Origin: Baffinella frigidus
Lineage: Eukaryota; Cryptophyceae; Cryptomonadales; Baffinellaceae
Assembly: GCA_026770585.1 (NCBI GenBank)
Contig: MU646303.1
Coordinates: 1,979,954-1,991,465 of the forward strand
DNA length: 11,512 bases
Reading direction: 5' to 3'
Shown piece by piece: positions 7,196 through 11,512 of the stretch; positions within the stretch are counted from its first letter, which is position 1, and every line of letters starts with the position of its first letter. The notes beneath the pieces were generated by a model, which saw nothing but the letters and a program-made list of their open reading frames with translations, had not been told where the DNA came from and searched no databases. The position numbers and the translations under genes were made by a program.

Positions 7196-7220
7196 TGTAG
7201 TTCTCCCCTGGAGAACTACA
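7196..7220. repeat. Perfect 11-bp hairpin at the putative LTR end
   Basis: TGTAGTTCTCC and GGAGAACTACA are exact reverse complements separated by CCT. It lies at the right end of the putative LTR and could instead be a structured leader element. Confidence 0.85.
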
Positions 7221-7289
7221 GAGGCTTTGAGCCCTTAGTTCCCCTCGCGACCTGCGAGCGACACAGCTGGCGACCTGCCGGCAACCGTC

Positions 7290-8159
7290 ATGCCTCCATC
7301 ATCTTCAAAGGTCGAAGAACCGGCGGACTTCGACCCGACGGTGAACGACCTCGAACCCTGGCTGGAAGGGTTCAACAGCTGGATGTCCCAAGCGAACCCC
7401 AGCTGCGCGTACATCGGCTTCTCTCCTCTGGCCGGCATCCGGACGCCGGCGGTGACCGCCGAAGCCCACGAGTACATGAAGAACGCCCGCACCGAATCCC
7501 TCCTCAACGACCGCCGCTACAAGAAGGTGGGCGAGCCGGGTGAGGGCCCAGACAACATGGCGATGGTCCTTCTGCAGAAGGAGATCCAGTTCTTCATAAT
7601 CATCTGCCGCAAATTCAAGTGCTGGGAGCAGTACTTCGCGTCCGTCGCCAACTACACCACCAACTGCGGCACCAACGCTTTCCTCAAGATCATCGAGCAC
7701 AGCAACGGCCTCCCGACGCTGCGCATCCAGCTGCAGCTGATCAAGACGCTCGCCACCCCGCTGCAAGGCGACACGGCTTCCAGCTATACCGTCAGCTGCC
7801 GCGCCATGATGAAGCTGGTCGCTCAGGTCGGCCCACTCGACGCCGCCACCATCGGAAAGATCTACATCGCATCCAGCTGCGTCCGCAGCACCAACGCCGC
7901 CATCGCCGTTTTGGTTTCAGGGCAACTGATTTTATCTGGGTCAATGTTCAAGGTTGATTCATTACAAGTTTCAGTATACGATATTATCTTGGGGGAGAGA
8001 GAAAACCAAATTATTGAATACATTCATGAAGACGCGTCAGTGTCAAGCGTCACTAAAGGATACACGAGGTGCATGGGCTGTGTTGGGCTCGAGCCCGAGA
8101 ACCCCAAGAGGTTCAGAAACATGGGATGTATCATTAAGTCATCGGACTTGTTCTACTGA
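7290..8159 (+). CDS. Gag-like retrotransposon protein, truncated and joined to unrelated sequence
   Basis: An ATG-initiated 289-codon frame. Residues 1-210 have GC-rich third positions and a helical, Ty1/copia-gag-like character: an N-terminal W-rich segment (LEPWLEGFNSW, 21-31), a central LLQKEIQFF helix (94-102), and RIQLQLIKTLATP...SYTVSCRAMMKLVAQVGPLD (about 145-184), matching the L..L...G..S...Y pattern of gag capsid helices. No CCHC zinc knuckle, protease or integrase follows. From about codon 208 (base 7912) the DNA turns AT-rich and the protein loses gag character, so the last 80 residues are probably read-through into foreign sequence. A TTTTGGTTTCAG acceptor-like string lies at that boundary. 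A host gene of unknown function is the alternative. Confidence 0.45.
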   Translation: MPPSSSKVEEPADFDPTVNDLEPWLEGFNSWMSQANPSCAYIGFSPLAGIRTPAVTAEAHEYMKNARTESLLNDRRYKKVGEPGEGPDNMAMVLLQKEIQFFIIICRKFKCWEQYFASVANYTTNCGTNAFLKIIEHSNGLPTLRIQLQLIKTLATPLQGDTASSYTVSCRAMMKLVAQVGPLDAATIGKIYIASSCVRSTNAAIAVLVSGQLILSGSMFKVDSLQVSVYDIILGERENQIIEYIHEDASVSSVTKGYTRCMGCVGLEPENPKRFRNMGCIIKSSDLFY

Positions 8160-8309
8160 AACATGCCCCTGCAGCATGCCCATATTGCCGTCAGAGGAGT
8201 CTAATGAAGGGTTCCAACAACCCCCCAGATCAGTAGGGCCCGAAGGGGATAACTACTGGAGCGCAGGGCGGCGCGTAGAGCGGCGGCGGCGCCGGCAAAC
8301 ACGATGCAT
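7912..8309. other. Composition-shifted segment after the gag-like region
   Basis: AT-rich for the first 150 bp, then mixed. The open frame from upstream continues to 8159 and an overlapping +1 frame stays open to 8334; neither has a recognisable motif. I see no 3' LTR; GGGGATAAC at about 8247 matches only nine bases of the putative LTR start. Confidence 0.4.
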
Positions 8310-8424
8310 GTCCTTTAGGTCCTTTAGGTTTTAATTTCTCCCAACATATGCCAACGACACGCCCTTCCGTAGAAAGGACTGCAGAGAAAGCATTTTTGCT
8401 TTCGGATCGCGTTTCGCTCTCCAG
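8310..8424 (-). repeat. Dispersed repeat, copy 3 (inverted, upstream of PDZ gene)
   Basis: Reverse-complement copy of 4612-4723 with only a handful of differences. Read on plus it begins GTCCTTTAGG (8310, again at 8319) and ends GCTCTCCAG (8424), so it has GT...AG borders. It ends 85 bp before the PDZ start codon. Relative to its nearest gene it has the same orientation as copies 1 and 2 relative to the BRCT gene. Confidence 0.85.
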
Positions 8425-8509
8425 GCATTCCTGCAGCCTTTGAACTGCCAAACTGGTCAATTATTACCGAAAAAAACTTTTGAAATTACTGTTGAAAAAG
8501 ATCTTGGCC

Positions 8510-8725
8510 ATGAGCGGCAGGCCGCAGCAGAGGGTCTTCGGCGTCGGGCTTGCGTTCGAGGCTGCGCCGGATCAGGTCTCGTTGGTCGTCGTTGGCTTGG
8601 AGAAGGGCCTGTCGGCGCAGCGCTCTGGACTCATCGAGGTGGGAGACGAGATCGTCAAAGTAGATGGTGTGGTGGTCGAGAAGGCTCCGATGAGTCTCCT
8701 CCGCGAACGCGTGCTCGGCCCGCAG
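8510..8725 (+). CDS. PDZ gene exon 1: first three quarters of the PDZ domain
   Basis: 72 codons. The carboxylate-binding loop and beta-2 are FGVGLAFE (residues 10-17), then VSLVVVGLEKGLSAQRSG (23-40, beta-3 and helix 1), LIEVGDEIVKVDGVVV (41-56, the GD-I--V-G signature) and MSLLRERVLGPQ (61-72, helix 2). The donor is CCGCAG|GTGCGC. Without splicing the frame runs into a stop at 8744, before the last PDZ strand. Confidence 0.82.
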
Positions 8726-11512
8726 GTGCGCTCAACCGACCATTAACATCTAGTCTCAACGGCATGTCGGCACCAAACTGTCCTTTCTTCCGCCACCACT
8801 CTGGCAACTGACGCCGGCCCCACCGGCAGGCGCCTCGCAGGCCAGGGGTCCTGAGCCCGCATCTCCACCGAAACTTGCAGGAAGGGCGCTTGCAACATGT
8901 GACATTTCACAATATCTGGCAGGGGAGCTACGTGACATTGACCTTTAGGCGCGTGTCGGCCTGCAACGCCTTCATTTTCGAGGTGGAGATGATGCGCGGC
9001 GCTGGCGACTACTTGGCTCTGTCGGCACTGGTGAAGAAGAAGGAGCGCTCGCTCGTCTCGCTTGCCGCGCGCTCCTCTCAGCTCGAGGCGTCGGTAGAGC
9101 CCCGCTTGTCGGCACTGCCACCCGAGCCCGCGCCTGTCCCCTTTTTTTGAAAGGCCCGGCTGGAGTGCGGTCACCACGTTGCCTGACAACCGTGGCACGG
9201 GGGTTCGCAGGAGGCGGCCGCGAAGCAGAAGGTGCAGCACACGCAGGTGCTGGCAGAGGAGGAGCGCGTTGCGACCGAGGCGGAGCACAGGCCTCAACCC
9301 TAAACTCTAAACCCTTCACCCTAAACCCTAAACTCTAAACCCTAAACTCTAAACCCTTAACCCTAAACGCTACAGGCTGGAGGTGGCGCAGCTGCAGAAG
9401 CAGATGCTGCACCTCAACGAGCAGGTGCTGCCCTTTTCCGGAGCAGGAAAAAACCTAGCGGAGCAGGGCACCACATGGCGGCGCAGGGCGAACCCTCCTC
9501 CGTGCTACACCTCGCGCGATGCACCTGTGCCTGAAACGCCGCTGCTCAAGGCATGCCGACAACCCACCTCTCACCTGCCCGGCGCATCAGTGAAGTGAAA
9601 CGCCGTCGTTCTGCACGATCGGCGCGATCTTAACTGGCCCTGGAAGCCCTTGCGCTCCCTTCCACGCTCGTGCAGAAGCCCAGACAGGAGGAAAGGTCGG
9701 CTCAAACGGGGTTTTGCCTGTGCGGTAGGTGCGGCGGACGCAGGGGCAGGGCGAAAAGGAGGCGCGGGAGGAGCTGTTGGCCAAGGTTGCGGCGCAGGAT
9801 ATCGAGCTACAAGTGCAGCGCTTTGCCAGGACCGCTGCCGACGCGGCACTGCGCCAGTATCAGGTTCGCGCCTATCTATCTACCTATCTACCTACCTACC
9901 AACCTACCTACCTACCTATCTATCTATCTAACTATCTATCCATCTAGCTATCCATCTATCTATCCATCTATCTATCCATCTTTCTATCCATCTAGCTCTG
10001 TCCCAGTGCTCGTGTGCCGAGGTGGTGTCCCTTCCTGCCGTTCGTGGCACGACGCCCTCGGGTGCAGTCCTTGCCCGGGCAGCTTGGAAGTTGTGGCAGG
10101 GAGATAGGATCGGAGCATTGAGCCGAGCGAGGCCGCGGGCATCGCAATCTGACTGATTCGCAAAGTCGTAGGCGTTTGACATCCCCACCTTGGCCAACCT
10201 GCGCGGCACCACCATCCTGAGGGGAGGGAGGGAGGGAGGGAGGGAGGGAGGGAGGGAGGGAGGGAGAGAGAGCATGCGAGGATCGGGAGAAGGTGAGAGG
10301 GACCGCTGATGTTGGACCGCTGGAGCAGGCGGATTCGGCAGCGGCAGGGGAGCAGGCGGAGGTCGCGGCCCAGGCCCAGCTGGAGTCGTTGCTCGGAATC
10401 ACGCAGTCCACAGAAATCCAGCTGCGGAAGGCGTGGGAGGCGCACCGGGTGTCGGAAGACGCCGCGGAGGAGCTAAGGATGAAGCTTGCGGCGGCCGAGG
10501 CGCAGGGCGTCGAGCTGCGCGCCAAGGTGAGAACCTAGAACGCGCAGAAGAGCCTCTGCATCCCCGACCTCTGCACACCCTGACTTGCACGAGAACATTT
10601 TCTCACGTAGCCGGAACGTAGACCCTGGACTCTAAACCCTACACGGTCCTAGCTCTGTCTCAGTCTATTTGGGCTCACCACTTTGGTGAGCCCGGGCTCT
10701 TCCCCGCTCCAAAGTGGACGGATTTGTACCGCGCACCCAGCGTGTCAACTTGAGAAAAGTCGGCCAACCCGAGTGATGCAGAGCTAGGGATCGACATCGA
10801 CTTCCTGATGAGATCCGGGGTCATAGTCTGGCGGTGGCGTGGGTCTGGCAAAACGACGAATCCGCTCCGATGAATTGAGAAAGCAGCACCAGAGCAGCAC
10901 CAGTCACAGCAGGCCCACATAACACATCGGTTTGGTCCTTGTACCATTACAAGGACGCCGAATTCCGGCATTATTGTACCAGGAAAATAGAAGGACGGAA
11001 GTGATTTGGGCGTTCGGTGAGGGTTGGTGGCAACCAACCCTCCCTGACAGAAAGGCAGACCCGCGGCATCACCAGCCTATGCCCCCGTTTCGCATCAGGA
11101 CGTCAATGGCGACCCCTAGCTCTGCCTCATTCGGCTCTGATGGATTGAGGAAGCAGGTGGCGAGCGAGAGCGCGTCGCGCGAGAAGGCCGTGGACGCGAG
11201 CCCAAATCACGTCCGTCCTTCTATTTTCCTGGTACAAGGACGCCGGAATCCGGCGTCTTTGCACTGGTACACGGACCAAATCGATGTAGGATTTGGGCCT
11301 GATGTGAGGGGTGGTGGCAGGTGTCGAGCGAGAGCGCGTCGCGCGAGAAGGCCGTGTCCGCGTTCCTGGCGGGGGAGGTTATACTCAACTCCAAACCCTA
11401 AACCCTAGACCCTAAACACTGAACCCTAAACCCTAAACCTTAAACCCTAAACCCTAAACCCTAAACCCTAAACCAGGTCGACTGCCGCCTCTTGCGCGAG
11501 TCCGTCGAGACA
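8510..11512 (+). CDS. PDZ domain plus long coiled-coil protein, multi-exon, open at right edge
   Basis: My model is 8510-8725, 8923-9093, 9211-9290, 9376-9424, 9744-9863, 10329-10526, 11321-11377 and 11477 onward. Exon lengths and phases (0/0, 0/0, 2/1, then all 0/0) close without a stop for about 250 residues. Residues 9-92 or so form one PDZ domain, split by intron 1. From about residue 100 the protein is Ala/Glu/Lys/Gln/Leu-rich and helical, typical of a coiled coil. PDZ domains bind C-terminal peptides, and with a coiled coil this suggests a scaffold or cytoskeletal/membrane adaptor; the partner is unknown. The ATG at 8510 (GGCC before it) is the first in-frame ATG at the domain. The family is not recognised beyond domain level. 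Some later splice sites are tentative. Confidence 0.75.
8923..9093 (+). CDS. PDZ gene exon 2: last PDZ strand and start of the helical region
   Basis: The acceptor is ATCTGGCAG at 8922. It continues exon 1 as LGPQ then GSYVTLTFRR, the normal PDZ ending, which is strong support for intron 8726-8922 (197 bp). FIFEVEMMRG follows, then helical sequence with KKKER and SSQLEAS. I end it at TCG|GTAGAG (9093) because exon 3 then continues the coiled coil in phase. The unspliced alternative stops at 9150 after a proline-rich tail, which could be a short isoform. Confidence 0.7.
9211..9290 (+). CDS. PDZ gene exon 3: coiled coil
   Basis: The acceptor is GGGTTCGCAG. It reads EAAAKQKVQHTQVLAEEE and then ERVATEAEH-like sequence, strongly helical and charged. 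It ends phase 2 at CACAG|GCCTCA, which would be a GC donor; no GT donor is available before the stop that follows at once in the repeat-filled intron. Confidence 0.6.
9291..9375 (+). repeat. Telomere-like CCCTAAA array filling an 85-bp intron
   Basis: Nearly the whole interval between exons 3 and 4 is CCCTAAA/ACTCTAAA units. The last unit, CCCTAAACGCTACAG, carries the acceptor. The donor would be GC rather than GT. The flanking exons join in phase (2/1) into EAEHRLEVAQLQKQ, a continuous coiled coil. Confidence 0.75.
9376..9424 (+). CDS. PDZ gene exon 4: coiled coil microexon
   Basis: 49 bp. It completes a split arginine and reads LEVAQLQKQMLHLNEQ, two clean heptads with leucines in register, to a GAGCAG|GTGCTG donor. 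Confidence 0.65.
9425..9743 (+). other. PDZ gene intron 4
   Basis: 319 bp with no convincing exon and stops in all frames. A short KPRQEE-like run after GCTCGTGCAG (about 9672) could be a skipped microexon, but it is not required by phase. Confidence 0.45.
9744..9863 (+). CDS. PDZ gene exon 5: coiled coil
   Basis: The acceptor is GCGGACGCAG. 40 codons beginning GQGEKEAREELLAKVAAQ, helical and charged, ending LRQYQ at TATCAG|GTTCGC. A second AG six bases downstream could also serve as acceptor, losing two residues. The open frame beyond 9863 translates the TATC microsatellite and is intronic. Confidence 0.68.
9872..9994. repeat. Tetranucleotide microsatellite, TATC/TACC with CATC variants
   Basis: Runs of TATCTATC and CTACCTAC, later interrupted by CATC. 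Frames through it give YLPTYLSIYL-type peptides, which are artefacts. Confidence 0.92.
10218..10266. repeat. (GGGA)n purine microsatellite
   Basis: About eleven GGGA units followed by GAGAGAG. The sense strand could form G-quadruplex or triplex structure close to the exon 6 acceptor. Confidence 0.92.
10329..10526 (+). CDS. PDZ gene exon 6: long coiled coil
   Basis: 66 codons between CTGGAGCAG (acceptor) and GCCAAG|GTGAGA, the best donor in the gene. Contains QAEVAAQAQLESLL, TEIQLRKAWEAHRVSED and AAEELRMKLAAAEAQG, with heptad-like spacing of hydrophobics. The acceptor is the least certain part, since several CAG sites lie nearby. Confidence 0.72.
10671..10693. repeat. Perfect 10-bp hairpin
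   Basis: GGGCTCACCA and TGGTGAGCCC are exact reverse complements around CTT, in intron 6 of the PDZ gene. There is no T-run after it. Confidence 0.75.
10770..10848 (-). repeat. Repeat module X, inverted relative to 11055-11134
   Basis: Its reverse complement aligns without large gaps to 11055-11134 at roughly three quarters identity, sharing CATCAGGA and CCCTAGCTCTGC. It lies in PDZ intron 6. Confidence 0.7.
10925..11011 (+). repeat. Repeat module E, copy 1 (87 bp)
   Basis: Aligns end to end, ungapped, with the reverse complement of 11200-11286 at nearly 90% identity. Shared words include TTGTACCAGGAAAATAG and AAGGACGGA. It contains the internal hairpin GTCCTTGTA/TACAAGGAC. Confidence 0.85.
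11055..11134 (+). repeat. Repeat module X, copy 2 (direct orientation)
   Basis: Partner of 10770-10848. It is followed at once by CTCTGATGGATTGAGGAAGCAG, which also occurs at 10865-10886 with three changes. Confidence 0.7.
11157..11199 (+). pseudogene. Partial duplicate of PDZ gene exon 7
   Basis: Following AAGCAG, the sequence matches the first 43 bases of exon 7 (11321 on) with few changes, reading VASESASREKAVDA, then runs directly into repeat module E copy 2 with no usual donor. It is most likely a broken exon copy, or an alternative exon with a noncanonical donor. Confidence 0.6.
11200..11286 (-). repeat. Repeat module E, copy 2 (inverted)
   Basis: Inverted partner of 10925-11011 and the same length. 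Its left boundary coincides with the point where the partial exon copy breaks off. Confidence 0.85.
11321..11377 (+). CDS. PDZ gene exon 7: coiled coil
   Basis: 19 codons between GGTGGCAG and GGGGAG|GTTATA, reading VSSESASREKAVSAFLAGE, phase 0 on both sides. The near-identical partial copy at 11157 shows this exon has been duplicated. Confidence 0.6.
11378..11476 (+). repeat. GT-AG intron of 99 bp made of CCCTAAA repeats
   Basis: After GTTATACTCAACTCCAAA the interval is CCCTAAA units to the end. The last unit, CCCTAAACCAG, forms the acceptor. Both flanking exons are phase 0. Confidence 0.72.
11477..11512 (+). CDS. PDZ gene exon 8: start, cut by window edge
   Basis: Reads VDCRLLRESVET in frame after the AAACCAG acceptor, compatible with continuing helix. 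Only 12 codons are visible. Confidence 0.5.

Larger units (their letters stand above)
6986..7220 (+). mobile_element. Putative 5' LTR of a retrotransposon
   Basis: The segment begins TGTCTGGGGATAACACC and can end at CTACA, giving TG...CA ends and 235 bp. It contains a TATAAG box at 7043-7048 and lies 69 bp upstream of a gag-like frame. It replaces the telomere-like array without transition, as an insertion would. Against it: no second LTR is present in the window and I could not recognise a primer-binding site after 7220. It holds three perfect hairpins (7019-7039, 7072-7088, 7196-7220). Confidence 0.4.
9864..10328 (+). other. PDZ gene intron 5 with two microsatellites
   Basis: 465 bp. It contains a (TATC/TACC)n tract at about 9872-9994 and a (GGGA)n tract at about 10218-10266; the middle (9995-10217) shows nothing recognisable. 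Confidence 0.55.

Noticed and set aside
8247-8270. GGGGATAAC as the start of a 3' LTR
   Set aside because: Only nine bases match the putative 5' LTR and the following sequence differs.
9650-10107. Plus-strand frames running through the TATC tract
   Set aside because: They combine an out-of-frame reading of exon 5 with translated microsatellite; the coiled-coil frame at 9744-9863 is the supported one.
10932-11408. Plus-strand 158-codon frame
   Set aside because: Runs through the inverted repeat modules and both exon 7 copies out of coiled-coil frame; no domain is visible.
1-11512. CRISPR array, tRNA or rRNA genes
   Set aside because: I saw no regularly spaced identical repeats with unique spacers, no cloverleaf with a T-loop consensus, and no conserved rRNA segments.

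Overview
The window reads as nuclear DNA of a eukaryote, most likely a unicellular alga or related protist. The evidence is GC-rich exons split by short introns with GT/AG borders and matching phases, abundant degenerate plant-type telomere heptamers (CCCTAAA/TTTAGGG) spread through introns and intergenic DNA, and transposon relics. Cryptophyte or haptophyte algae would fit, but nothing here fixes the taxon. There are no bacterial-style operons. Most long open frames are chance frames in GC-rich or repeat DNA.

Two genes point away from each other. On the minus strand, from about 4323 to beyond the left edge, is a seven-exon (as seen) gene for a tandem BRCT protein: four BRCT repeats followed by a long polar, disordered tail. 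This layout, and the fourth repeat in particular, recalls the Rtt107/Brc1/PTIP type of DNA-damage and replication scaffolds. On the plus strand, from 8510 to beyond the right edge, is a gene for a PDZ domain followed by a long alpha-helical coiled coil. I could place eight exons, all with compatible phases. Neither protein shows a catalytic domain; both look like scaffolds, and nothing suggests they act together.

Between them (about 4350-8500), reading left to right, lie: two copies of a dispersed repeat (4612-4810) whose third, inverted copy (8310-8424) sits just before the PDZ gene; a 2-kb degenerate TTTAGGG-like array (4978-6985) with a higher-order duplication and an inserted 335-bp MITE-like element with perfect 16-bp terminal inverted repeats (6347-6681); and a probable LTR-retrotransposon relic (6986-about 7910) with a gag-like frame whose composition changes abruptly at about 7910.

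Introns are rich in repeats. CCCTAAA arrays fill two short introns of the PDZ gene and supply the sequence next to the splice acceptor. Another array lies in the last visible BRCT-gene intron. The intron at 10527-11320 holds alternating inverted repeats plus a partial exon duplicate. The exon models were built by eye from splice motifs, phase and domain continuity. They are inference and would need transcript data.
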